Of a stretch of 7,057 nt of DNA, positions 1 through 7,006 are shown one piece after another. A program made the translations under genes and the position numbers. This DNA comes from an uncultured Alphaproteobacteria bacterium (GTDB lineage: Bacteria; Pseudomonadota; Alphaproteobacteria; Reyranellales; Reyranellaceae): positions 1-7,057 of the forward strand of contig CAIYWM010000866.1 in the NCBI GenBank assembly GCA_903929895.1, in the 5' to 3' direction. The stretch's first letter is position 1; the number at the start of each line of letters is the position of its first letter. The notes beneath the pieces are model-generated. The model saw only the letters and a program-made list of their open reading frames with translations. It did not search any database and was not told the DNA's origin.

Positions 1-1557
1 CACCGGTGCGAAGGCGATCTTCTCCATCTGCTCGGGGCGCGCATAGCCGGTCATGTAATTGAACATCAGTGCAGCGTCGCGGCACATCGCCGGATCGCAG
101 GTGAAGAAAGACAGGTCGGTGTAGATGCGCGCCGTGATCGGGTGATAGTTGCCGGTGCCGAAATGCACGTACGTGCGGATCGACTGCGCCTCGCGGCGGA
201 CCACCATGGAGACCTTGGCGTGCGTCTTGAGATCGATGAAGCCGTAGACCACCTGCACGCCGGCGCGCTCGAGATCGCGCGCCCAGCGGATGTTCGCCTC
301 CTCGTCGAAGCGGGCCTTGAGCTCGACGAGTGCAGACACGGTCTTGCCGGCCTCGGCCGCCGCGATCAGCTCCTTGACGATCGGTGAATCGGCACTGGTG
401 CGATAGAGCGTCTGCTTGATCGCGACGACGGCGGGATCGCGCGCCGCCTGGCGCAGGAACTGTACCACCACGTCGAAGCTTTCGTAGGGATGATGGACGA
501 CGATGTCCTTGGCACGGATCGCCGCGAAGCAGTCGCCGCCGAAATCGCGGATACGCTCGGGAAAGCGTGCATTGTATGGCTCGAACTTCAGGTCGGGCCG
601 ATCGTCGACGATCACCGCCTTCACGTCGCCGATGTTCAGCATGCGGTCGAGGTGGAAAACATGGACAGTCTGCGTCTGCTCCGGGATCTCGAGCTGGTCG
701 AACAGGAAGTCGCGCAGCTCGGCGGGCATCGCGCTGTTGACGGAGATGGAGATCAGGTCTCCCCGGCGGCGGCGCTTCAGCGCGCTCTCGTACAGAAGGA
801 CGAGGTCCTCGGCTTCTTCGTTGATCTCGACGTCGCTGTCGCGGATCACGCGGAAGAAGGCGCGCTCGATCACCTCGTAGCCGGGAAACAGGCGCGGCAG
901 GTAGATGTCGATCAGGTCTTCCAGCGGCAGGAAGCGGATGTCCGGGCCCGGCAGGCGCACGAAGCGGTCGACCTGCGGCGGCAAGGGCAGCAGCGCCATC
1001 AGCGGCCGGCGGTCGTCGCGGCGCTGCAGCTTCAGGATGGCGGAGAAGCCGCCGTTGGGAATGAACGGAAACGGATGCGCCGGGTCGATCGCCAGCGGCG
1101 TCAGGATCGGGAAGACCTGGTCGATGAAGTAGGTGTCGAGCCAGCTCCGCTCGACCTCCGTGAGTTCGTCCGAATCCAGCACGGCAATGCCGGCCTGGCG
1201 CAGATCGTCCTGCAGCGACGCCCAGACATCCTGCTGGTGGGACATCAGGGTCGAGGCGCGATCGCGGATGGCAATGAGCTGTTCGGGCGGCGTCATGCCG
1301 TCGTCGCTGAGCAGGGTCGAGCGGGTCTGCAGCATGTCGACGAGCCCGGCGACGCGGACCATGTAGAACTCGTCGAGGTTCGCCGCGGATATCGACAGGA
1401 ACCGCACCCGCTCCAGCAGCGGATGGCGCTTGTTGGTCGCCTCCTCAAGCACGCGCGGGTTGAAGGCCAGCCACGACAGTTCACGATTGATGAAGCGTCG
1501 AGGACTGTCGGGTGGTATTTCGAGCGAAGCCGGATCGGCCGAATTGAGCGCGTCCAT
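1..1557 (-). CDS. ppk: Polyphosphate kinase 1, C-terminally truncated by the window edge
   Basis: PPK1 reversibly transfers the gamma-phosphate of ATP to a growing polyphosphate chain through a phosphohistidine intermediate. The frame is open for 519 codons from ATG 1557 to base 1. The N-terminal domain is plain: RFINRELSW about 20 residues in, then a segment with [15 protein letters not shown]. The catalytic part has [18 protein letters not shown] and LKTHAKVSM. His446 in THAK matches the autophosphorylated His435 of E. coli PPK, and Arg386 in TLYRT matches Arg375; both are offset by 11, so the alignment is consistent. Full-length family members are about 690-730 residues, so roughly 200 C-terminal residues, including the second conserved histidine, lie outside the window. 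ATG 1557 was chosen because it leaves the usual short leader before the first conserved block; its Shine-Dalgarno is weak. It is transcribed divergently from the sixA-like gene. No internal stop or frameshift is seen. Confidence 0.97.
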   Translation of the reverse strand, partial: MDALNSADPASLEIPPDSPRRFINRELSWLAFNPRVLEEATNKRHPLLERVRFLSISAANLDEFYMVRVAGLVDMLQTRSTLLSDDGMTPPEQLIAIRDRASTLMSHQQDVWASLQDDLRQAGIAVLDSDELTEVERSWLDTYFIDQVFPILTPLAIDPAHPFPFIPNGGFSAILKLQRRDDRRPLMALLPLPPQVDRFVRLPGPDIRFLPLEDLIDIYLPRLFPGYEVIERAFFRVIRDSDVEINEEAEDLVLLYESALKRRRRGDLISISVNSAMPAELRDFLFDQLEIPEQTQTVHVFHLDRMLNIGDVKAVIVDDRPDLKFEPYNARFPERIRDFGGDCFAAIRAKDIVVHHPYESFDVVVQFLRQAARDPAVVAIKQTLYRTSADSPIVKELIAAAEAGKTVSALVELKARFDEEANIRWARDLERAGVQVVYGFIDLKTHAKVSMVVRREAQSIRTYVHFGTGNYHPITARIYTDLSFFTCDPAMCRDAALMFNYMTGYARPEQMEKIAFAPV

Positions 1558-1669
1558 GTGGACCCCTGCGGGGGCACTCTCCCTGAAATTATGCACAGGA
1601 ACGGTAGCGTCTCCACATGACCCTGTCATGGCATTTAACTAAACCTTTGTTCTTGTTGGTTTTATTGGG
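1558..1669. promoter_or_regulatory. Divergent upstream region between ppk and the sixA-like gene
   Basis: This 112-nt stretch separates two divergent starts, so it should hold promoters for both genes. Its plus-strand right half (about 1631-1666) is AT-rich compared with the surrounding genes, as expected for a promoter. On the minus strand a CATAAT hexamer (complement of 1589-1594) could be a -10 box for ppk, but no good -35 partner is visible. I cannot assign either promoter precisely. Confidence 0.5.
1616..1630. promoter_or_regulatory. Perfect palindrome CATGAC-N3-GTCATG, candidate operator or partial Pho box
   Basis: The 6-bp arms at 1616-1621 and 1625-1630 are exact inverted copies around CCT. 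The right part also reads CTGTCAT (1623-1629), which is an exact Pho-box half site for the phosphate-starvation regulator PhoB. The expected second half site 11 nt away is poor on the right (TTTAACT) and partial on the left (TCCACAT). It is therefore either a dimer operator or a degenerate Pho box. ppk is PhoB-controlled in several bacteria, which makes the location suggestive but not conclusive. Confidence 0.35.
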
Positions 1670-2203
1670 ATGACGGGTGTGAAGACCATTCTCCTCCTGC
1701 GGCATGCAAAATCCGCCTGGAACATCCCCCACCAGACCGATCACGACCGCGCGCTGAACGATCGCGGCGAACGCGCGGCCAGGACCATGGCCGCCCACAC
1801 GGCCGCGAAGGCGCCCCGCCCCGATCTGATCCTGTGTTCGACGGCAGCCCGGACGCGCCAGACGCTAGCGCCGCTCGTGAAGGCACTCGGCAGTCCCACC
1901 CCGCCGATTTCACTTGAGAAGCAGCTCTACCTCGCCTCCGAGAGCGAGCTCCTGGAACGGCTGCAGGCCCTGCCCGAGGACGTCGCGACCGTCCTGCTGA
2001 TCGGCCACAACGAAGGGATCGGAGAATTCGCCGTCGCCCTGGCCGCCCAGGGCCCGGGAGAGGCGCTGCAACGCCTCCGGGACAAATATCCCACCGGAAC
2101 CCTGGCAACGCTCGCTCTTCGCCAGGGCCCCTGGAGCGCCCTGGCTCCAGGAACATGCGAGCTTCTGGCCTTCGTCCGGCCGCGCGATCTGGACCCGCGC
2201 TAA
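1670..2203 (+). CDS. SixA-type histidine phosphatase
   Basis: This is a 177-residue member of the histidine phosphatase superfamily, SixA branch. In E. coli SixA dephosphorylates phosphohistidine on signalling or phosphotransfer proteins; the substrate here is unknown. The RHG-like motif is LLLRHAKS with Arg11 and nucleophile His12. A second conserved arginine is Arg61 in CSTAARTRQT. The distal catalytic histidine is His113 in LIGHNEG. The core matches short cytoplasmic SixA-like proteins, and no signal peptide is seen. ATG 1670 is used; an in-frame GTG at 1679 is a real alternative, since GGGA at 1667-1670 would then sit at Shine-Dalgarno distance and the protein would start VKTILLLRH. It is divergent from ppk and convergent with the SDR gene, with only 4 nt between their stop codons. 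A functional link with polyphosphate is conceivable from position only. Confidence 0.9.
   Translation: MTGVKTILLLRHAKSAWNIPHQTDHDRALNDRGERAARTMAAHTAAKAPRPDLILCSTAARTRQTLAPLVKALGSPTPPISLEKQLYLASESELLERLQALPEDVATVLLIGHNEGIGEFAVALAAQGPGEALQRLRDKYPTGTLATLALRQGPWSALAPGTCELLAFVRPRDLDPR
2121..2151. repeat. Two overlapping, mutually exclusive inverted repeats near the 3' end of the sixA-like gene
   Basis: CCTGGAGC (2130-2137) pairs perfectly with GCTCCAGG (2144-2151) around a 6-nt loop. GCCAGGG (2121-2127) can instead pair with CCCTGGC (2139-2145). Neither stem is followed by a T-tract on either strand, so an intrinsic terminator is not supported. They lie about 50 nt before the convergent stop codons and could slow polymerase or protect 3' ends, or could be chance in GC-rich coding DNA. 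Confidence 0.3.
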
Positions 2204-2207
2204 CGCC

Positions 2208-2987
2208 TCAGTAGGTGCCGGGATACTGTCCGCCATCCATCAGGATGTTCTGGCCGGTCATGTAGCCAGCGTGAACGCTGCAGAGAAAAGCGCACATCAT
2301 GCCGAACTCCTCGGCGGTGCCGAAGCGGCCGGCCGGATGTGCCTTGGCGGCGGTCGCGTACTCCTCCTCGAAGCTGCGCCCGGCCTTCGCCGCGCGCGCC
2401 TTCGTCGTGCCGCGCAGGCGGTCGGTATCGAAGGGACCCGGCAGCAGGCCGTTGATGGTCACGCCATGACGGATCGTCGTGCGCGCGACGCCAGCCACGA
2501 AGCCGGTGAGGCCCGAGCGGGCGCCGTTGCTGAGGCCGAGAATATCGATCGGCGCCTTCACCGAGCTCGAGGTGATGTTCACGATGCGCCCGAAGCCGCG
2601 CTTCATCATGCCATCGACACTCGCCTTGATGAATTCGATCGGCGTCAGCATGTTGGCGTCGAGCGCCTTGATCCAGTCCTCGCGGTTCCAGTCGCGGAAG
2701 TTGCCCGGCGGTGGGCCGCCGGCATTGTTGACGATGATGTCGGGCTCGGGACAGGCCGCCAGGACCTGCTTGCGGCCGTCCTCGGTCGTGACGTCGACCG
2801 CGACCGCCGTGACCTTCACACCGTACTTCTTGCGGATCTCCTCGGCCGTCGCCTCGAGCTCCGACTTGGTGCGGGCGTTGATCACGAGGTCGACGCCCTC
2901 GCCGGCCAGCGCCTCGGCGCAGCCCCGACCCAGTCCCTTGCTTGCCGCGCAGACGATGGCCTTGCGGCCCTTGATGCCCATGTCCAT
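2208..2987 (-). CDS. SDR-family oxidoreductase, FabG-like, with atypical active site
   Basis: This 259-residue protein has the short-chain dehydrogenase/reductase Rossmann fold. The nucleotide-binding glycine motif is AASKGLG (residues 14-20, normally TGxxxGxG), NNAG is at 87-90, and the C-terminal part includes LLPGPFDTDR and GQNILMDGG. The active site is unusual. ITSSS (138-142) supplies the serine, but where YxxSK is expected the sequence is LGLSNGARSGL, so Tyr is replaced by Leu150 and Lys by Asn154. Such replacements occur in a known subgroup of FabG-like SDRs with degenerate catalytic tetrads, so this is probably a family trait rather than decay. The substrate is unknown and normal ketoreductase activity should not be assumed. 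ATG 2987 has GAGAGGA upstream at good spacing; ATG 2981 is also possible. It is last in the minus-strand cluster, 14 nt after the DUF2147 gene. Confidence 0.92.
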   Translation of the reverse strand: MDMGIKGRKAIVCAASKGLGRGCAEALAGEGVDLVINARTKSELEATAEEIRKKYGVKVTAVAVDVTTEDGRKQVLAACPEPDIIVNNAGGPPPGNFRDWNREDWIKALDANMLTPIEFIKASVDGMMKRGFGRIVNITSSSVKAPIDILGLSNGARSGLTGFVAGVARTTIRHGVTINGLLPGPFDTDRLRGTTKARAAKAGRSFEEEYATAAKAHPAGRFGTAEEFGMMCAFLCSVHAGYMTGQNILMDGGQYPGTY

Positions 2988-3001
2988 TTGCGTTTCCTCT
3001 C

Positions 3002-3463
3002 CTAATTCACGCGCGTCCAGAGTTGTGTCTTGCCGAACATCGGCGTGCCGACGAAACCGCGCAGGCGCAGCTTGCCGTCCGGCTGCAGGCTGATGTTGGC
3101 GCTGTAGGTCTTGCCGTCCTCGCCGTTGTAGACCTTGCCGTCCTCGAAGGTGTTGGACTGCGCGGCCTGCTTGAACCCCCAGATCAGCGGCATCCCGAGC
3201 ACCTTGCGCGTGCGCAGTGCCGGGTTCTCGTTGCGATAGTCGGTGGCGGCATCCGGCGCGACGGCCGCACCGTCCGGCCCCTTCGGATTGATGAGGTTCA
3301 CCACGAAGCCGCAGATCGGGCCGCTTGCAGCATCCGGACAGGGTCCAATCTTGATCTGGGCGACACCGGACTCGGAGAGCCAGGTCCCCATGACCGTACC
3401 CTGCTGCGCAGAGGCCGTCGTCGCCACGAAACTGAGCGCGCAAACGGCGAGGATCGTCTTCAT
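3002..3463 (-). CDS. Secreted DUF2147 family protein
   Basis: This small exported protein has 153 residues. Residues 1-19 form a typical signal peptide (MK, hydrophobic stretch, then ASA before Gln20), so the mature form is periplasmic. The body carries DUF2147 signatures: MGTWLSESG near the N-terminus, two cysteines (Cys42 and Cys51, in GPCP and ICGF) that may form a disulfide, the LGMPLIWGF block, VYNGEDGKTY, and the closing GFVGTPMFGKTQLWTRV. The family's biochemical role is not established; members are small beta-rich envelope proteins. ATG 3463 is preceded by GGGAGGGAG, a strong Shine-Dalgarno; a GTG codon directly before it (3466) could add one residue. It lies 13 nt after hdaA and 14 nt before the SDR, so it is probably co-transcribed with both. 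Confidence 0.9.
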   Translation of the reverse strand: MKTILAVCALSFVATTASAQQGTVMGTWLSESGVAQIKIGPCPDAASGPICGFVVNLINPKGPDGAAVAPDAATDYRNENPALRTRKVLGMPLIWGFKQAAQSNTFEDGKVYNGEDGKTYSANISLQPDGKLRLRGFVGTPMFGKTQLWTRVN

Positions 3464-3476
3464 CACTCCCTCCCTC

Positions 3477-4160
3477 TCACGACGCGCGGGCGAGATCGGC
3501 CAGCACGTCCATTGCCAGGCGGCGGTCTATTTCTCGCCGCTCGATCAAGGCTCGCCCGTCGAGCGCGGCCACGACACGACGCGCCGCATCGGCCGACCGT
3601 TCCATGTGCGAGACGAGATACTGCACGACGCCGGCGCCCGCGTGCAATTGGCGGTCCGCGAGCTGCTTCAGGATAATCGAGCCCAGAAGTTCGTCGTCAG
3701 GCGGCGCGACCGCAACGGCCGGGGCGGCGCGCAGCCGCGAGGCGAGATCGGGTAAGGCGATCGCCCAGCGCGCGGGCGGTGCGTCCGAGATCAGAAGCAT
3801 GTGGCCGCCGCGCTCACGCACGAGGTTGTAGAGATGGAAGAGCCCGCGCTCCGGCGCGCGCTCCGCCCCTTCGATCACGATCGCAGGCGCTGTCGCCGCG
3901 AGGCTCGTGAGATCGGCAACGCTCATTCCGTCGAGGTCGGCGCCGGTCATGACGATCGCGCCACTGCGTGCGGCCCAGATGCGGCCGAGATGCGTCTTTC
4001 CACAACCGGTCGGGCCGTTCAGCGACAAGGCCGGCGCGGGCCAGTCGGGCCAGCGGTCGATCCAGGCAAGCGCCTCGCGGTTTCCGTCGGCGACGACGAA
4101 GTCCTCCCGCGCGTAGGTCGGCGGCGGCAACGCGAGGTCCAGGGTGAGCTGGTTGGGCAT
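3477..4160 (-). CDS. hdaA: HdaA, DnaA-related AAA+ regulator of replication initiation
   Basis: This short AAA+ protein (227 residues) is related to the DnaA ATPase core without the DNA-binding domain. Hda proteins bind the beta sliding clamp and stimulate ATP hydrolysis by DnaA, limiting re-initiation. The N-terminal QLTLDL (residues 4-9) matches the clamp-binding motif of Hda (QLSLPL in E. coli). Walker A is GPTGCGKT (49-56). The Walker B position is IVIEGAE (94-100), with Glu97 followed by Gly98 where a second acidic residue is common. LLISD (122-126) fits sensor 1, LPDLASRLRA (137-145) contains the box VII arginine (Arg142), and MERSADAARRV (186-196) is the sensor 2 region. ATG 4160 follows the permease stop by 8 nt with no clear Shine-Dalgarno, suggesting translational coupling. 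The frame stays open far upstream, but that extension is antisense-like noise inside the permease gene. Confidence 0.92.
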   Translation of the reverse strand: MPNQLTLDLALPPPTYAREDFVVADGNREALAWIDRWPDWPAPALSLNGPTGCGKTHLGRIWAARSGAIVMTGADLDGMSVADLTSLAATAPAIVIEGAERAPERGLFHLYNLVRERGGHMLLISDAPPARWAIALPDLASRLRAAPAVAVAPPDDELLGSIILKQLADRQLHAGAGVVQYLVSHMERSADAARRVVAALDGRALIERREIDRRLAMDVLADLARAS

Positions 4161-4168
4161 GGGCCGGC

Positions 4169-5248
4169 TCAACCGGGAGCGCTTCCGCGGTAGAGATCGC
4201 TCTCGCGATAGCGAGCGATGAAGTGGCGGACGACCACCCCCAGGATCGCCGCAACCGGCACGGCGACGAGCACACCGGTGAAGCCGAACAGCGACCCGCC
4301 GGCCAGCAGCGCGAACATGATCCAGACCGGGTGCAGGCCGACTCGGTCGCCGACCAGCTTGGGTGAGAGGAAATTGCCCTCCAGCATCTGGCCGACCACG
4401 AACACCGCAGCGACCTTGACGACGCCGATCCAGTCCGGCGGGAACTGCGCCAGCGCCATGCCGAGCGCCATCACGCCGCCCACGAAAGTGCCGACGAAGG
4501 GGATGAAGGAGATTGCGCCGGCGATCAGACCGATCACGAGCCCGAACTGCAATCCCACCAGCGTGAGGCCGATGCCATAGAAAGTCCCCAAGGTCAGGCA
4601 GACCAAGGCCTGGCCACGCATGAAGCCCGCGATGGCAGCATTCGATTCCGTGGTGAGCTTGCGAATCGTGTCGGCGTGATCGAGCGGGAGCGAGTTGTCG
4701 ATCGCCGCCACCAGCTTCTCCCAGTCCCGAAGCATGTAGAAGGTCACCACTGGGGTGATGAACAGCAGGCCGAGCAGGTTGATGATCGCCACACCGCGCT
4801 CGGCGAGCGCGCCCGCGATGCCTCCCGCGACGGCCAACCCCTTCCCGGCCCACTGCGTCGCCTCCGATTGCAGGTCGTGCATGCTGATCGGTTCGAGGCC
4901 GAGCCTGACCCGCAGCGGCTCGAGCAATGGCTGGACGCGGCTCATCGCCTTCATCACATATTCGGGCGCATTGGTGATCAGCGACTGCATCTGCCCGAAC
5001 AAGGGCGGCAGGATCGCCATCACGACGCCCACGCCCACCAGCACCGCCACGATGGTGACCAGCGTGGTCGCCATTGCGCGCGACAGGCGAGCGCGCTGCA
5101 GCCGCACCACGACCGGGTCGAGGAAATAGGCCACCACCATGCCCACGACGAACGGCAGCAGAATGTCGTTCAGCAGCCACATGAGCAGCAGGAAGATGCC
5201 GGCTGCCGCGCCCCAGAAGACCCAGCGCCCCGTCGCGGTTTGCCCCAT
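4169..5248 (-). CDS. AI-2E transporter / PerM family membrane protein
   Basis: This polytopic inner-membrane protein has 359 residues, usual for the family. Hydrophobic segments lie at about 8-31, 33-43, 62-84, 153-175, 212-232, 235-260, 274-288 and 308-341. Between the third and fourth is a more polar stretch, 85-150, typical of this family. The C-terminal signature is clear: GQMLEGNFLSPKLVGDRVGLHPVW (286-309) followed by a glycine-rich segment ending in AVPVAAILG. Family members have been linked to autoinducer-2 export or cation/proton exchange, but most substrates are unknown, so no substrate is claimed. ATG 5248 is chosen because GGGGAG lies 9 nt upstream. An upstream GTG at 5272 overlaps the TAG of the DUF2066 gene and would add eight residues. 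Adjacency with hdaA is common in Alphaproteobacteria. Confidence 0.93.
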   Translation of the reverse strand: MGQTATGRWVFWGAAAGIFLLLMWLLNDILLPFVVGMVVAYFLDPVVVRLQRARLSRAMATTLVTIVAVLVGVGVVMAILPPLFGQMQSLITNAPEYVMKAMSRVQPLLEPLRVRLGLEPISMHDLQSEATQWAGKGLAVAGGIAGALAERGVAIINLLGLLFITPVVTFYMLRDWEKLVAAIDNSLPLDHADTIRKLTTESNAAIAGFMRGQALVCLTLGTFYGIGLTLVGLQFGLVIGLIAGAISFIPFVGTFVGGVMALGMALAQFPPDWIGVVKVAAVFVVGQMLEGNFLSPKLVGDRVGLHPVWIMFALLAGGSLFGFTGVLVAVPVAAILGVVVRHFIARYRESDLYRGSAPG

Positions 5249-5271
5249 TCGATCAGACTCCCCGCCGCGCA

Positions 5272-6348
5272 CTAGCGCGGCTGCAATTGCCAGCGCCCCA
5301 TGTCCTGGGACAGGTTCAGACCCGCTTGGGCAAGCGTGCGCTGGAGCTCCTCGGGTGAGCCGAAGAAGTCGAGCCGCAGCTCCGCACGGTCGGACTCGAG
5401 CGTCTTCACCGTCACGGACTTCACCGCCGGAATGGCGCCGAGCCGCTGCCGCACCTGCACCCAGTCGCCGAGCGCGCGGATCGGCACGACGACGTCCAGC
5501 GAATCCTGCGAATCGCGCCGCACGGTGCCGATGCTCCGCCAGTCCTGGTCGGCCCTGGCGTGGATTGCCTTCACCGCCGCTGGCAGATCGGCGGCACTCG
5601 CGACCGGGATCGGCGGAATCTCGCTACGGGCGCCGGTCTGGGTGTCGTAGCGCATGCCGCGCACCGTGAGCCCGCCGCTGGATTTATCGCCCTCGACGGT
5701 GGCCACGATGATCGTCGGCGCCCGATAGCGCTCGTTGAGCCGGGCCAGCGCGGACACGTCGCCGACATAGGCCTGCTCCGCCGAGAGCACGCCCTGGTCG
5801 GTCGGGTCGCCGCGAAGCAGGGTGACCGGGACCGCGCTGCCGGCACTGTCGAGCTGCTGCCAGGCCTCACGCCAGGCATTGCGGTCGTTAAGTGGCTCGA
5901 CCCCGGCGGGCCCCTTCCACAGAGGGATCACCAGCGCCGGCCGCGACACGGTTTCAACAAGTTTGGCACCCGCCCCGCTCAGGTAGGACTTCACGGCCTC
6001 CGGCGTGAAGATAACGTTCAAGCTGGCGTTGTAGCGGCCGGGTGCGGGGCGTTCGCGCACGAATTCGATGCCGAGCACCATGGTCTCCAGCTGGGCATCG
6101 TCGATCTGCGGTAGTCGTGCACGATCTTCCGTCGGCACCAGACGGTTCACTAGAACGGCGAATGCCTTGCGTCGGGCCTCGCGGAGACCCTGCGCCCTTG
6201 CCTGCAAGGCATCCGCCGCCGTCACGTCGACATCGACCCCCGTCACGTCGTACCCGGTACCTCCGGGAGACTGCGCCAGGGCTGCGTTTGCGGCGAGGAC
6301 CGCCAGGAGCACGGCAGCTATCGTGGAAAAGACACGGCCTATCGGCAT
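5272..6348 (-). CDS. Secreted DUF2066 domain protein
   Basis: This exported protein has 358 residues. Residues 1-25 are a signal peptide (MPIGR, a long hydrophobic core, then NAALA before Gln26). The mature N-terminus holds the DUF2066 pattern: [18 protein letters not shown] and [13 protein letters not shown], then a conserved [20 protein letters not shown] stretch. A central part ([29 protein letters not shown]) fits the rest of this family. The function is not known; the location should be periplasmic. ATG 6348 is preferred because it starts a clean signal peptide; in-frame codons further upstream would run into the divergent purM. Its Shine-Dalgarno is poor. It is first in the five-gene minus-strand set, 23 nt before the permease, so its promoter must lie in the 43-nt gap or within the start of purM. 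Confidence 0.88.
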   Translation of the reverse strand: MPIGRVFSTIAAVLLAVLAANAALAQSPGGTGYDVTGVDVDVTAADALQARAQGLREARRKAFAVLVNRLVPTEDRARLPQIDDAQLETMVLGIEFVRERPAPGRYNASLNVIFTPEAVKSYLSGAGAKLVETVSRPALVIPLWKGPAGVEPLNDRNAWREAWQQLDSAGSAVPVTLLRGDPTDQGVLSAEQAYVGDVSALARLNERYRAPTIIVATVEGDKSSGGLTVRGMRYDTQTGARSEIPPIPVASAADLPAAVKAIHARADQDWRSIGTVRRDSQDSLDVVVPIRALGDWVQVRQRLGAIPAVKSVTVKTLESDRAELRLDFFGSPEELQRTLAQAGLNLSQDMGRWQLQPR

Positions 6349-6391
6349 TGCGGGGGTCCGGTTTTTGGCTATGTTCGCGCACCGTATTAGC
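6349..6391. promoter_or_regulatory. Divergent gap between the DUF2066 gene and purM
   Basis: Only 43 nt separate the two starts, so the two promoters probably overlap each other or reach into coding sequence. TATGTT at 6370-6375 could be a -10 box for purM with a very short leader, but there is no convincing -35 and no Shine-Dalgarno before ATG 6392. An in-frame ATG at 6371 inside this gap is an alternative purM start (MFAHRIS extension). Confidence 0.3.
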
Positions 6392-6529
6392 ATGAATGAG
6401 CCCGGCTTGAAGCCTGACGCCCCCGGCCACAATCGGCCCCCCCTCACCTACAAGGACGCCGGCGTCGACATCGACGCGGGCGACGACCTCGTCGAGCACA
6501 TCAAGCCGTTGGCCAGGAGCACCAACCGT
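6392..6529 (+). pseudogene. purM: purM 5' fragment (phosphoribosylformylglycinamidine cyclo-ligase), cut at about codon 46
   Basis: PurM (AIR synthetase) closes the imidazole ring in purine synthesis. The first 46 codons match the alphaproteobacterial N-terminus: [21 protein letters not shown], then ARSTNR. The family normally continues with a Pro/Gly-Ala stretch and GGFGGLFDL; instead the reading becomes [15 protein letters not shown] and ends at a stop at 6628 inside AT-rich DNA. The departure therefore falls at about 6530, just before the exact 58-bp repeat. Whether the gene is truly broken or only joined wrongly in assembly cannot be told from the sequence. As purM is needed for purine prototrophy and the upstream part shows no decay, an assembly join is the likelier explanation; I use the pseudogene label only to mark the interrupted state. 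Confidence 0.85.
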
Positions 6530-6533
6530 GATC

Positions 6534-6591
6534 CCGTCCTCACCAACAAGGTCTCCCACAGCCATTCCGACGGTTGCTCCATCAGGTATAC
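6534..6591. repeat. 58-bp direct repeat, copy 1
   Basis: It begins CCGTCCTCACC and ends CAGGTATAC, and is identical over all 58 bp to 7000-7057. To the left the two copies differ at once by exact match, though 14 of the 19 bases at 6522-6540 still agree with 6988-7006, which may mean the repeat homology begins a little before 6534. It does not match the expected PurM continuation. Confidence 0.97.
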
Positions 6592-6713
6592 ATGCTGTTT
6601 TTATTACTCAATATTATGCATTTTCTAATATTGGATATGTCACTTGCATACTATTACTCCACTCTAATTTTAGGGCAGTTTATCATTCTAAATAAGTGTA
6701 TCATAGTTTATAT

Positions 6714-6950
6714 CCTTGCTTCCGAACTATTTCATATATTCTTTAAGTAGTTTCATGCATATTTATACATTTTGACTGTTTGACATATTCTTAAATCTTA
6801 ATATATTATGTATCAGTGCAGAATTGTCTACTGTAGTTTTGTACATATCCATACTGCTTGACTATATCATATATACTTTAAACCACATCTTCTATATTTT
6901 TGTAGTATTGTCCACTGAAGTATAATACATAGCCATACTGCTTTACCATA
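6714..6950. repeat. Diverged tandem repeats in the AT-rich segment
   Basis: Bases 6823-6866 and 6907-6950 agree at 36 of 44 positions with an 84-bp period (shared cores ATTGTC and CCATACTGCTT). A further copy is visible at 6714-6746, which agrees with 6849-6881 at 25 of 33 positions (core TCATATAT and CTTTAA). A shorter one, ACTGTTTGAC at 6775-6784, matches ACTGCTTGAC at 6853-6862. The copies are old and uneven, typical of decayed minisatellite-like DNA. Confidence 0.75.
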
Positions 6951-6962
6951 CTGTTGTACAGC

Positions 6963-7006
6963 GCCGACGTCTAAGCCATCTGTATTTCCCACCCGGGTTC
7001 CGTCCT
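6963..7006 (+). other. tRNA-like stretch with possible RNA polymerase III A and B boxes (SINE-like)
   Basis: GCCGACGTCTAAGCC (6963-6977) resembles the D-arm/A-box part of eukaryotic tRNA-Leu or tRNA-Ser (GCCGAGCGGTCTAAGGC). About 20 nt further, CCCGGGTTCCGTCC (6992-7005) resembles a T-arm/B box (GGTTCGANNCC), with GGTTC exact and the next bases altered. The order, strand and spacing are right for a tRNA-derived SINE head, but no full cloverleaf forms and the match is by eye only. Confidence 0.3.

Noticed and set aside
490..1620. A 376-codon plus-strand open frame
   Set aside because: It lies antisense to ppk, has low-complexity Arg/Val/Asp-rich composition and no family motif; the minus-strand PPK1 reading is unmistakable.
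2988..3443. Upstream extension of the SDR frame to 411 residues
   Set aside because: It overlaps the DUF2147 gene in another frame and has no recognisable domain; a good Shine-Dalgarno precedes ATG 2987.
4161..5180. Upstream extension of the hdaA frame to a 567-residue protein
   Set aside because: The added part is an Arg/Ala/Gly-rich frame within the permease gene; the HdaA family starts at the clamp motif next to ATG 4160.
4676..5275. His/Gln-rich 199-codon plus-strand frame
   Set aside because: It is the antisense shadow of the permease gene; its histidine richness comes from the complement of hydrophobic codons.
6530..6533. GATC at the purM junction as a restriction-ligation scar
   Set aside because: A 4-base site is expected often by chance, so it cannot on its own show a cloning or proximity-ligation join.
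6530..6627. Reading purM on through the repeat to the stop at 6628 as a short complete protein
   Set aside because: After codon 46 the residues no longer fit PurM and the end lies in AT-rich repeat DNA.
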